From Cellvibrionales bacterium UBA2511 (GTDB lineage Bacteria; Pseudomonadota; Gammaproteobacteria; Pseudomonadales; Porticoccaceae): 5,394 nucleotides of DNA. The stretch is from the NCBI GenBank assembly GCA_002341315.1, contig DDNV01000016.1:639-6032 (forward strand). Direction: 5' to 3'. Made by a program: the position numbers and the translations under genes. Numbering within the stretch: the stretch's first letter is position 1; every line of letters begins with the position of its first letter. Under the pieces are notes generated by a model, which did no database searches, was not told the origin of the DNA, and saw only the letters and a program-made list of their open reading frames with translations. Positions 1-5,394 of this stretch are shown one piece after another.

Positions 1-147
1 CCCCGCCGTACCACCACTCAAATCGAAAACCACTGGTATCTCAGAAAATTCCTGGCCAAATAGTTTGCTGCCACGCCGAATGAAACCAGCCGTCCTCTCT
101 ACAACCTGAAGACGCTGTCGCTCACTGATCGGGGTAATATATTTCAT
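1..147 (-). CDS. Probable SprT-like domain protein, N-terminal fragment
   Basis: Reading leftward from an ATG at 147-145 gives 49 codons open to the window edge, starting MKYITPISERQRLQVVE. The end of the visible part, IPVVFDLSGGTAG (residues 37-49), resembles the early 'P-x-V-x-FDL-x-G-x-x-AG' strand of SprT-like zinc metallopeptidases. In that family this strand precedes the HExxH zinc site, which would lie outside the window. The helix before it (about residues 8-30) also fits the family. The assignment comes from recall of the family pattern over a short piece, so the function is unproven. The gene diverges from the PHP gene and begins 6 nt after a TATACT box with no Shine-Dalgarno sequence, which suggests a leaderless mRNA. 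The start is supported by that promoter geometry. Confidence 0.6.
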   Translation of the reverse strand, partial: MKYITPISERQRLQVVERTAGFIRRGSKLFGQEFSEIPVVFDLSGGTAG

Positions 148-153
148 CCGCAC

Positions 154-159
154 AGTATA
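154..159 (-). promoter_or_regulatory. -10 box TATACT for the leftward SprT-like gene
   Basis: On the minus strand, TATACT (5/6 match to TATAAT) is followed by 6 nt (GTGCGG) and then the ATG at 147. The usual -10 to start-site distance puts transcription initiation on the A of the ATG, so the message would have no leader. No good -35 hexamer sits at 16-18 bp spacing; the 17-bp position reads TATAGC. Confidence 0.6.
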
Positions 160-182
160 GCCGCAAACCGTCTCGGGCTATA
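156..182. repeat. Inverted repeat TATAGCC...GGCTATA linking two divergent promoters
   Basis: Seven-base arms at 156-162 and 176-182 are perfect inverted copies separated by 13 bp. Each arm overlaps one of the two divergent -10 boxes and extends it upstream by GGC. At a 17-bp spacer, each promoter's -35 position falls on the other promoter's arm. It may simply reflect two similar promoters placed back to back, or it could be a two-fold symmetric protein site. Confidence 0.5.
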
Positions 183-184
183 AT
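179..184 (+). promoter_or_regulatory. Consensus -10 box TATAAT for the PHP gene
   Basis: A perfect TATAAT is followed by 6 nt (CGCACA) and the ATG at 191. Initiation would therefore fall on the start codon itself. No purine-rich Shine-Dalgarno sequence lies upstream of the ATG, which agrees with a leaderless transcript. The -35 region is poor (TATAGC at 17-bp spacing). Confidence 0.7.
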
Positions 185-190
185 CGCACA

Positions 191-1012
191 ATGATTTTTG
201 ACCTGCACAGCCACACCACCTGCTCCGATGGCACCCTCTCGCCCACCGAACTGGTGAACCTGGCAGCGGAGGCCGGCGTCGATGTTCTGGCGATTACCGA
301 TCACGACAGTATCACCGCCTGGCAACAACTGGAGCTATGCAAAGCTCAGCCTCTCCGGGTAATTCCAGCTTTGGAATTTTCCAGCCAATGGCGCAAGACC
401 GGTGTACATATTCTGGGCCTCAATGTCGACATCCATAGTGAAGCCCTGCAAGCCGGTGTCCAATTTCAGCAACATGCCCGCCGACTCAGGGCCGAACGTA
501 TTGCCGAGAAACTGCAACAGGCAGGATTTCACGATGCATTGGCTGGAGCCACGGCCGTCGCCGGCAACAACAACCTGGGCCGCCCCCATTTTGCCCAGCA
601 TCTGGTAAATATCGGTGCGGTTAACAACTTCAAACAAGCCTTCAAAAAATATCTCGGAGCCGGCAAGCCGGGCGATATAAAGCAATGCTGGGCCGATATA
701 CCGCAAATAGTGGCATGGATCCGGGATGCGGGTGGAACAGCAGTGCTGGCCCACCCGGTTAAGTATGACCTCACCCGCACCAAACTGGTCGCATTGGTAG
801 ACGATTTTATCGCTGCAGGTGGCCAGGGTATGGAAGTGGTGTCCGGCAAACAGATGCCCAACACTACCAGAGACTTGGCCATTATCTGCCAGCAAAAACA
901 ACTGCTCGCGTCCTGCGGCTCCGACTTTCATCAACCGGGACAACCCTGGGCGGAGCTGGGTCGCTTTCCAGCCCTGCCCAAACAGTGTCAACCGGTCTGG
1001 CAACACTGGTAA
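191..1012 (+). CDS. rnm: PHP-domain 3',5'-nucleotide phosphatase / 5'-3' exoribonuclease (RNase AM, YciV/TrpH family)
   Basis: This 273-residue cytoplasmic protein carries the full set of PHP metal ligands. H6, H8 and D13 lie in DLHSHTTCSDG, H38 in ITDHDS, E62 in PALEFSS, H73 in VHILGLNVD, H188 in LAHPVKY, and D245 and H247 in GSDFH. The stretch between about 80 and 180 matches the helical insertion typical of this subfamily. Characterised relatives hydrolyse the 3'-phosphate of 3',5'-bisphosphonucleotides such as pAp, and E. coli YciV (RNase AM) trims 5' ends of rRNA precursors. Which role dominates here is inferred. The length is slightly below E. coli YciV (about 290 residues). The ATG at 191 gives the canonical N-terminus and sits 6 nt after a TATAAT box without a ribosome binding site. 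In many gammaproteobacteria this gene precedes yciO and scpA; here a small unknown gene follows 1 nt after the stop. Confidence 0.9.
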   Translation: MIFDLHSHTTCSDGTLSPTELVNLAAEAGVDVLAITDHDSITAWQQLELCKAQPLRVIPALEFSSQWRKTGVHILGLNVDIHSEALQAGVQFQQHARRLRAERIAEKLQQAGFHDALAGATAVAGNNNLGRPHFAQHLVNIGAVNNFKQAFKKYLGAGKPGDIKQCWADIPQIVAWIRDAGGTAVLAHPVKYDLTRTKLVALVDDFIAAGGQGMEVVSGKQMPNTTRDLAIICQQKQLLASCGSDFHQPGQPWAELGRFPALPKQCQPVWQHW

Positions 1013-1013
1013 C

Positions 1014-1364
1014 ATGAGCGCATCTATTTGTAACAAAGCGAGCTACGTGAATAAACTACCCACCAAATCGCAACTTCGCCGGCAACTGCAGCAACAGGTA
1101 GACAGCTACCTCAAACAGGGTGGCGAAATACAACAGATCCCCCGCGGTATCAGCGGTCGGGAGAACGCGTGTGAGAGCTTGCCGACCGTCTTTTTCAATC
1201 AGCCAAAGGCCGAACGCACCCCCGTGCCTGAAGTGCTGGCCGCGTTGGACTCCCGTCGTCCCAAAAAGCCGTCACCTAACAGATCCACTAGAGTTCGGCC
1301 AAAAGAAACCATTATTTATGATGACTTCGGTGAACCCATCAGGCGGATCTGGCAGGACAAGTAA
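1014..1364 (+). CDS. Small basic protein of unknown function
   Basis: The frame encodes 116 residues from the ATG at 1014, which lies 1 nt beyond the PHP gene's stop and so could be translationally coupled to it. A GTG at 1047 (residue 12) with a weak GCGAG upstream is an alternative start giving 105 residues. Visible features are a likely helix at about residues 17-37 (KSQLRRQLQQQVDSYLKQ), then GGEIQQIPRGISG (about 38-50), a Pro/Arg/Lys-rich middle without predicted structure, and a C-terminus ending ETIIYDDFGEPIRRIWQDK. There is no signal peptide or membrane segment. The 'helix - YLxxGG-x-IQxIP' pattern recalls short pseudomonad proteins, including the C-terminal part of the RNA polymerase-binding SutA. 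That likeness is from memory and is too weak to name the gene. A role beside RNase AM is guesswork based only on adjacency. Confidence 0.7.
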   Translation: MSASICNKASYVNKLPTKSQLRRQLQQQVDSYLKQGGEIQQIPRGISGRENACESLPTVFFNQPKAERTPVPEVLAALDSRRPKKPSPNRSTRVRPKETIIYDDFGEPIRRIWQDK

Positions 1365-1444
1365 CAGACAGCGGACCGGGCAATCAGCGGCCTGTTCAGA
1401 TTCAGTTTCCAAAAAAATGGCCCATTGAAAACAGGGTATTCGTC

Positions 1445-1840
1445 ATGAAATTTCCTTTTGTACTGACACTAACACTGCTGGGTTTCATGCAGGCAAATGC
1501 TGGCAAACTGTCTATTGCCGATATCCAGCCACCAGAAAATCTGGTCAATATCCACGTGGAAAACCTGAGCAGTGACCGACATGCTTCGGATTTCATCGTG
1601 TTTGTGAAGCAGTTTGTACCTTTACACAAACATCTCGCCCACACAGAAACGATTTATATCCTTGAGGGAACCGGCTTGATGCGACTGGGTGAAGAAGAGT
1701 TTGCAGTGGGCCCCGGGGATTTTATCAAGGTACCGGAAGGGACAGCCCACGGGGTAAAGACTACGTCATCAGTGCCGCTCAAGGCACTTTCGGTGCAGGC
1801 GCCAGAATTTCTGGGTGATGACAGGGTGTTCCTCGAATAA
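1445..1840 (+). CDS. Secreted single-domain cupin protein
   Basis: This 131-residue protein starts with a Sec signal peptide: K2, a hydrophobic core at about 4-14, and an ANA|G cleavage site after A19. The mature part is one small cupin barrel. Cupin motif 1 is PLHKHLAHTETIYILEGTG, with metal-ligand candidates H61, H63 and E68, and an extra H66 in between. Motif 2 is GDFIKVPEGTAHGV, with H102. A bound divalent metal is therefore likely and the site is probably periplasmic. Cupins of this size range from enzymes to ligand sensors, so no substrate can be given. Translation probably uses AGGG at 1433-1436, 8 nt before the ATG. The 80-nt gap upstream shows no clear promoter or terminator, so read-through from the PHP gene pair is possible. 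The porin gene follows after 164 nt with its own promoter. Confidence 0.8.
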   Translation: MKFPFVLTLTLLGFMQANAGKLSIADIQPPENLVNIHVENLSSDRHASDFIVFVKQFVPLHKHLAHTETIYILEGTGLMRLGEEEFAVGPGDFIKVPEGTAHGVKTTSSVPLKALSVQAPEFLGDDRVFLE

Positions 1841-1892
1841 TCGTATAAACACTGTCAGATGGGAGCACGGCTTCATAGTGCCAGCGACAAAG

Positions 1893-1910
1893 TTGCCGCT
1901 CAGTCGGCAA
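1893..1910. repeat. Inverted repeat TTGCCG-N6-CGGCAA upstream of the porin gene
   Basis: Perfect 6-base arms (1893-1898 and 1905-1910) flank CTCAGT, followed by an A6 tract at 1914-1919. The centre lies about 70 bp before the predicted porin transcription start, a position suited to an activator site. It is not followed by a T-run on the plus strand, so it is a poor terminator for the cupin gene. Function is inferred from position only. Confidence 0.35.
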
Positions 1911-1958
1911 GCCAAAAAAGCCTGGGGTGTAAATTAGCCTTTGCTGCAACCCGGCCTA

Positions 1959-1964
1959 TATAAT
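1959..1964 (+). promoter_or_regulatory. -10 box TATAAT of the porin promoter
   Basis: A perfect TATAAT lies within TATATAAT, 40 nt before the porin ATG, giving a predicted start near 1971 and a leader of about 34 nt. No recognisable -35 element occurs at 16-18 bp (AGCCTT at 17), so an activator may be needed. Confidence 0.55.
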
Positions 1965-2004
1965 CCCAAGATCAGAATAACAGCAATAAAAATGGGGAGA
2001 AGAC

Positions 2005-3183
2005 ATGGCAATCAAAAATGCCTGGTGGCGTCGCGCACGCCAAAATCGTGTAAGACACAAAAGTTACGCATCCTTTGCAGTGCTCTCTCTGCTGGCCAGC
2101 TTTACCACGCTGCCCGTCCATGCCGGGCTAAAAGCGGCACACAGCGATACGCTCTGGGTCAGTCTCGGTGGTGGTATACGCATGCAGCACACCACTAGAA
2201 ACAGTGCCACTGACGGCAGCAATGAATTCACGATGGACAGTATGCGGCTGTACATCGCCGGACAGCTCAGCGAACACTTGAAATTCAGCATCAACACCGA
2301 GAAGTATGAAGGCGACTCCGTCATGATCATTGATGCGATCCTGCAATTTGATCTCGATCCGAAGTTTAACCTCTGGGTTGGCCGCACACTGGTTCCCACC
2401 GACCGGCCGGGACTGAACGGCCCCTACACCGGTATGAGCTGGAACCAGTATCGTCAACCACTGTTCCCGTCAGATTACGATGGTCCGGCCGGACGACTCG
2501 GCCGCAGTGAAGGTGCCGTCGTCTTTGGTGCCATTGACAAAGTACAGTACCTGGCGGGTATTTTTGAGGGCACCGACAACCACGGCAACACCGACGATCA
2601 TCTGCTGTATGCAGGCCGTATTGCCTATAACTTTCTCAATGTGGAACCATTGGTGGGCTACTACACCGCAGCCACACACTATGGCAAAGCCGGCGACCTG
2701 CTGACAGCAGCACTGACTTTTCAAAGTCAGAAAGACAGCACGGGAAGCAGGCAGGATCCCGGCGACTTTACAGGCTTTGCCTTTGATATCTTTTCTGAAA
2801 CCGTGCTGGACAACCGGGGGGTAGTGACCTTTGAGGCAGGCTACAAGAATATGGACGGGGATTTCACATTCGCATCACCACCCACTGATGGACTGGATGA
2901 ATGTTTCTGCCTTTTCAAAGGCGACTCCTACTTTGCCACGACCGGTTATTTATTCCCGCAAAAAATCGGCTTTGGGCAGTTTCAGCCCTATGTTCGCTAC
3001 ATGAAAAATGACCCGGACGATGCCGACACCAGCGACACTACCGAATGGGGTCTGAATTACGTCATCAACGGCTACAAGGCAACCGTCAACCTTCACTATG
3101 TTACAGGTGACGCCAATGCCAGCGGTTACGCCGGCATGGATACCGACATTGTTTCACTGGGATTGATCTTGCAGTACTACTGA
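2005..3183 (+). CDS. Outer-membrane porin, phosphate-selective porin O/P-like family
   Basis: This is a 392-residue outer-membrane beta-barrel protein. It has a signal peptide with an unusually long, basic n-region (seven Arg/Lys within residues 4-19), a hydrophobic core at about 22-36, and VHA|G cleavage after A40. The mature chain alternates strand-like segments and polar Gly/Asp/Asn turns, and ends LGLILQYY, an aromatic C-terminus expected of barrels assembled by BAM. Early segments such as RLYIAGQLSEHLKFSIN, the ILQFDLDPKFNLWVGR stretch and LVPTDRPGLNGPY resemble porins annotated as OprO/OprP-like. That family label does not prove phosphate specificity. The only two cysteines, C300 and C302 (ECFCLF), fall in a probable loop. 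The ATG follows a strong GGGGAG (1994-1999), which fixes the start despite the long n-region. No Pho box was recognised upstream. The gene converges on slyD. Confidence 0.8.
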   Translation: MAIKNAWWRRARQNRVRHKSYASFAVLSLLASFTTLPVHAGLKAAHSDTLWVSLGGGIRMQHTTRNSATDGSNEFTMDSMRLYIAGQLSEHLKFSINTEKYEGDSVMIIDAILQFDLDPKFNLWVGRTLVPTDRPGLNGPYTGMSWNQYRQPLFPSDYDGPAGRLGRSEGAVVFGAIDKVQYLAGIFEGTDNHGNTDDHLLYAGRIAYNFLNVEPLVGYYTAATHYGKAGDLLTAALTFQSQKDSTGSRQDPGDFTGFAFDIFSETVLDNRGVVTFEAGYKNMDGDFTFASPPTDGLDECFCLFKGDSYFATTGYLFPQKIGFGQFQPYVRYMKNDPDDADTSDTTEWGLNYVINGYKATVNLHYVTGDANASGYAGMDTDIVSLGLILQYY

Positions 3184-3211
3184 TCTCAGAACGAGACGAA
3201 CAATTCAAAAT

Positions 3212-3234
3212 AGCTGCCACAGGCTGTTGCAGCT
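3212..3234. terminator. Hairpin after the porin gene, possible transcription terminator
   Basis: AGCTGC (3212-3217) pairs with GCAGCT (3229-3234). Inside, ACA pairs with TGT around a GGC loop after one C/T mismatch. It starts 28 nt after the porin stop. On the plus strand no T-run follows; on the minus strand ATTTTGAATT follows. It could end either convergent transcript, weakly. Confidence 0.35.
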
Positions 3235-3259
3235 CGAAGCGACCTCTGAACCGCAGAAA

Positions 3260-3286
3260 CCGGGCATTACTGGAGGTAATGCCCGG
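3260..3286. terminator. Strong 11-bp hairpin between convergent porin and slyD genes
   Basis: CCGGGCATTAC (3260-3270) pairs perfectly with GTAATGCCCGG (3276-3286) around a 5-nt TGGAG loop. Read leftward it lies 46 nt past the slyD stop and is followed by TTTCTGC, a short U-tract. Read rightward it is followed by GACCGTC, without Us. It is best read as the slyD terminator or 3'-end stabilising structure, and may also help stop porin read-through. Confidence 0.5.
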
Positions 3287-3332
3287 GACCGTCGGAAGTA
3301 TTGGTTATGTCCGGTGTCAGGGGGATACCCGC

Positions 3333-3815
3333 TCAGTGATGGTGGCCACCGGCACCGTGGGCATGTCCGTGACCAAGTTCATCCTGGGTTGCTTCGCGGA
3401 CTTCAACAACCTCGACATCAAAGGTCAGGGTTTTACCCGCCAACGGGTGATTGGTGTCAATATCCACATTAAATTTGCCGACTTTGACCACGGTAATCGG
3501 GCGCAACCCCTCGTTAGTCATCAACGGTACAGTCATACCGGGTTCAAGCTTTCCCTCAAACTTCAGATTCTTGGCGGAAACTCGCATAACACTCTGAGAG
3601 CGCATCCGACCATAGGCCAATTCCGGAGGCAGGGTCACTGTGAACGTTTCTCCGGCTTCTTTGCCGAGCATCGCAGCCTCAAGGGTCTCGATCATGTTGC
3701 GGTGGCCGTGCAGGTAAGCTGTTGGCTCACCCTCTCTGGACGTCTCGACTAAATCGCCGGCTTCATCGGTCATGGAATAGTGGAACGTCACCACGCAATT
3801 ATCATTTATTTTCAT
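3333..3815 (-). CDS. slyD: FKBP-type peptidyl-prolyl cis-trans isomerase SlyD
   Basis: This 160-residue cytoplasmic chaperone and prolyl isomerase is in SlyD layout. An N-terminal FKBP half (about 1-68) contains ETLEAAMLGKEAGE and LPPELAYG. The insert-in-flap chaperone domain follows (about 70-122). The returning FKBP strand is HPLAGKTLTFDVEVVEV. The tail GHGHAHGAGGHHH holds six His (149, 151, 153, 158-160). SlyD proteins accelerate Pro isomerisation in folding clients, and in E. coli the Cys/His-rich tail binds nickel for hydrogenase assembly. Here the tail is short and Cys-free, so a lower metal capacity is inferred. The ATG at 3815 has AGGGG about 10 nt upstream. A promoter candidate lies in the end of the ABC gene, so slyD is probably expressed at least partly on its own. 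It is convergent with the porin gene. Confidence 0.92.
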   Translation of the reverse strand: MKINDNCVVTFHYSMTDEAGDLVETSREGEPTAYLHGHRNMIETLEAAMLGKEAGETFTVTLPPELAYGRMRSQSVMRVSAKNLKFEGKLEPGMTVPLMTNEGLRPITVVKVGKFNVDIDTNHPLAGKTLTFDVEVVEVREATQDELGHGHAHGAGGHHH

Positions 3816-3831
3816 GGTTGGATTACCCCTG

Positions 3832-3843
3832 CTTTTCGAAAAG
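3832..3843. repeat. 12-bp perfect palindrome CTTTTCGAAAAG in the slyD leader
   Basis: The palindrome lies in the 44-nt gap between the ABC gene and slyD, near the predicted slyD transcription start (about 3842). It could be an operator at the start site or a chance A/T-rich palindrome. Without a loop it forms a poor RNA hairpin. Confidence 0.35.
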
Positions 3844-3848
3844 GCGGA

Positions 3849-3877
3849 ATTATGGTGGGCTACGCCCGGGCTGGCAA
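3849..3877 (-). promoter_or_regulatory. Sigma-70-like promoter for slyD (TTGCCA-17-CATAAT)
   Basis: On the minus strand TTGCCA (3877-3872, 5/6 to consensus) and CATAAT (3854-3849, 5/6) are separated by exactly 17 bp. The -35 lies inside the last codons of the ABC ATPase gene. Initiation is expected near 3842, giving a leader of about 27 nt before the slyD ATG. Confidence 0.6.
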
Positions 3878-4654
3878 GACCTGATAAAACCCCTGAGAAA
3901 AACTCACCTTTAAAGGCATGGCAAATAATTCAGAGAGGCGCGCATCAGTGAGCAGTTGTTCCTTGGCTCCGTCTGCCACGATTTCACCGTTGGTCATGAA
4001 TACGACCCTCTGGATTTCCGGCGGAATTTCATGAATGTGATGAGTGGCCAACAGAATGGTTTTGCCCTGTTGGGCCAACTGCCTGATGACATCCAGATAA
4101 TGATAGGTTGCATTCAGGTCGAGGCCGCTGGTGGGTTCGTCGAGAATCAGATGATCCGGACGATGAATCAGCGCCCGACCCAACAGACAACGACGCTGCT
4201 GCCCGGTCGACATCTGTCGGTAGGGTCGATTGACCAGTTCAGCCACTCCCAGTTCCTGTAGCACAGTCCGGCCCTGCTCCAGTTGCGCCTCCGTGACTTG
4301 TTGATAGTGGAATAGACCAATGGAGTTGTGCAGTCCGGATACCACAACGCCCAGACCGCTGACTTCCGGGACAAACCCCTGTTGCAGATCGGCAGAAACA
4401 AGGCCGATTTTTTCCCTCAATTCCCAAAGCACCGGCCGATCCTGACCGAGTATCCGGACCCAGGAATCCTCTTTCACTACCGGATAGAGCTCCCGGGTCA
4501 GTAGCTTTAGCAGCGTACTTTTGCCGGCACCGTTGGGGCCGATAATCGCCGTACTCTGGCCCTGCTCAACCGCCAGTGAAAAACGATCGAAAACTTTTTT
4601 ATTATCCCGAAATACCGTGGCATTGCGGATATCAAGCAGCTGGGGGTGTTGCAT
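3860..4654 (-). CDS. Soluble ABC transporter-type ATPase, partner unknown
   Basis: This 264-residue protein is a single ABC nucleotide-binding domain with no membrane segment. Walker A is GPNGAGKST (39-47) and the Q-loop region is near SADLQQ (87-92). The signature is the variant MSTGQQRR (148-155) in place of LSGGQ. Walker B is LILDE (169-173) followed by the D-loop GLD, and the H-loop is at THHIHE (H205/H206). The ATP site therefore looks complete. The sequence style recalls YlmA/ModF-like orphan ATPases, but substrate and partner are not evident and no permease gene is adjacent. The gene begins 27 nt after lipA on the same strand, so the two are probably co-transcribed. Its ribosome binding site is weak (AAGAG). 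The product could energise a permease encoded elsewhere or act in a non-transport role. Confidence 0.88.
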   Translation of the reverse strand: MQHPQLLDIRNATVFRDNKKVFDRFSLAVEQGQSTAIIGPNGAGKSTLLKLLTRELYPVVKEDSWVRILGQDRPVLWELREKIGLVSADLQQGFVPEVSGLGVVVSGLHNSIGLFHYQQVTEAQLEQGRTVLQELGVAELVNRPYRQMSTGQQRRCLLGRALIHRPDHLILDEPTSGLDLNATYHYLDVIRQLAQQGKTILLATHHIHEIPPEIQRVVFMTNGEIVADGAKEQLLTDARLSELFAMPLKVSFSQGFYQVLPARA

Positions 4655-4681
4655 GGGTTATACCACTCTTAAGGCCGGAGG

Positions 4682-5394
4682 TTATTTGACGGCTTCGCCT
4701 CTGGCCTGTTTATCGGCATGATAGGAAGAGCGCACCAACGGGCCGGAGGCTACCTGGCTGAAACCAATCCGGCGAGCGTACTCGGCATACTCGGCAAACT
4801 CATCCGGGTGCACAAAACGGTCTACCGGCAGGTGATTTTTGGAGGGCTGCAAGTACTGTCCCACCGTGAGCATATCCACATCGTGGGCACGGAGATCGTC
4901 CAAGGTACTCAGCAGTTCCTCTCGTGTTTCACCGAGTCCCACCATCAGACCGGATTTGGTGGGAACACCGGGGTTGAGCCGCTTGTATTCCTGAAGCAGT
5001 TTGAGCGACCACTGGTAATTGGCACCGGGTCTCGCTTCACGATAGAGGCGGGGAATCGTTTCCATGTTGTGATTGAATACATCGGGAGGCGTATCGGAGA
5101 GAATGGCCAGGGCCGGCTCCATGCGACCACGGAAATCAGGTACCAGCACTTCCACTTTGAGCTCAGGGCTGAGCAACCGGGACTCACGGATACAGTCGGC
5201 GAAATGCTGCGCGCCACCGTCGCGGAGATCGTCCCGATCCACCGACGTAATCACCACATAGCGCAACTGCATTTCCTGAATGGCGCGGGCCAGGTTAACC
5301 GGCTCGTCAACATCCAGGGGATTGGGCTTGCCGTGGCCCACGTCACAGAACGGGCAGCGGCGGGTGCAGATTTCACCCATGATCATAAAGGTGG
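4682..5394 (-). CDS. lipA: Lipoyl synthase LipA (C-terminal part, 5' end beyond the window)
   Basis: The frame is open to the right edge and encodes the last 236 or so residues. E. coli LipA has 321, so roughly 85 N-terminal residues are missing. LipA is a radical-SAM enzyme that inserts two sulfurs at C6 and C8 of octanoyl groups on lipoyl domains of pyruvate and 2-oxoglutarate dehydrogenases and the glycine cleavage system. The visible part begins [21 protein letters not shown] with the radical-SAM C-x3-C-x2-C motif. It also has [32 protein letters not shown] and the C-terminal VRSSYHAD, whose RSSYHA serine ligates the auxiliary cluster in studied LipA structures. The N-terminal auxiliary-cluster cysteines lie outside the window. 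The internal ATG at 5386 is not the true start, since conserved family sequence continues upstream of it. lipB would be expected further upstream. Confidence 0.95.
   Translation of the reverse strand, partial: TFMIMGEICTRRCPFCDVGHGKPNPLDVDEPVNLARAIQEMQLRYVVITSVDRDDLRDGGAQHFADCIRESRLLSPELKVEVLVPDFRGRMEPALAILSDTPPDVFNHNMETIPRLYREARPGANYQWSLKLLQEYKRLNPGVPTKSGLMVGLGETREELLSTLDDLRAHDVDMLTVGQYLQPSKNHLPVDRFVHPDEFAEYAEYARRIGFSQVASGPLVRSSYHADKQARGEAVK

Noticed and set aside
819..1013. N-terminal extension of the small protein back into the PHP gene
   Set aside because: The extension would overlap about 190 bp of a well-conserved coding region in another frame. The ATG at 1014 or GTG at 1047 is more plausible.
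335..1036. Long open frame on the minus strand opposite the PHP gene (233 codons)
   Set aside because: It mirrors the PHP gene, whose nine metal ligands are all conserved. The antisense translation has no recognisable domain and no ribosome binding site was seen.
1852..1870. Possible Pho box (CTGTCAG) upstream of the phosphate-porin-like gene
   Set aside because: Only one half-site resembles CTGTCAT. The second repeat 11 nt later is absent, so PhoB control is not supported.
3279..3752. Plus-strand open frame of 157 codons over slyD
   Set aside because: It is antisense to a clearly conserved SlyD and overlaps the terminator hairpin. The translation shows no family pattern.
4657..4662. TATAAC on the minus strand just before the ABC ATPase start
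   Set aside because: It is only 2 nt from the ATG, so transcription would begin inside the coding region. The placement does not fit a promoter for this gene.
5384..5386. ATG at 5386 as the lipA start
   Set aside because: The frame continues to the window edge with TF, matching the conserved TFM sequence of LipA. The real start and N-terminal cluster cysteines lie beyond the window.

Overview
This window reads as ordinary chromosomal sequence from a gammaproteobacterium, probably a marine or environmental one. The basis is a SlyD with a His-rich tail, a LipA with canonical motifs, a YciV/TrpH-type PHP phosphatase, an outer-membrane porin resembling the phosphate-selective O/P type, and G+C a little above one half by eye. 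No mobile element, integrase, CRISPR array, tRNA or rRNA is visible. Seven coding regions fill most of the window, and no gene-free stretch exceeds 300 bases.

Left part (1-1364): the N-terminus of a probable SprT-like protein leaves the window on the minus strand. It diverges from a plus-strand PHP-domain phosphatase (rnm/yciV). The 43-bp gap between their start codons holds two mirror-image promoters. Each has a near-perfect or perfect -10 hexamer exactly 6 nt from its ATG, so both mRNAs should be leaderless. A small basic protein of unknown function follows the PHP gene after a 1-nt gap.

Middle part (1445-3183): a secreted single-domain cupin is followed, about 165 bp later, by an outer-membrane porin. 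The porin has its own -10 box, a strong ribosome binding site, and a short inverted repeat upstream. Both products leave the cytoplasm, but nothing else in the sequence ties them to one pathway.

Right part (3184-5394): three minus-strand genes run leftward as lipA (3' part only) -> orphan soluble ABC ATPase -> slyD. lipA and the ABC gene are 27 nt apart and probably co-transcribed. slyD has a good promoter candidate (TTGCCA-17-CATAAT) that starts inside the end of the ABC gene. slyD and the porin gene converge on a 149-bp spacer holding two hairpins.

I found no convincing new multi-gene system. The observations most worth checking are the paired leaderless promoters, the unknown small protein after the PHP gene, and the ABC ATPase without a permease next to lipA.
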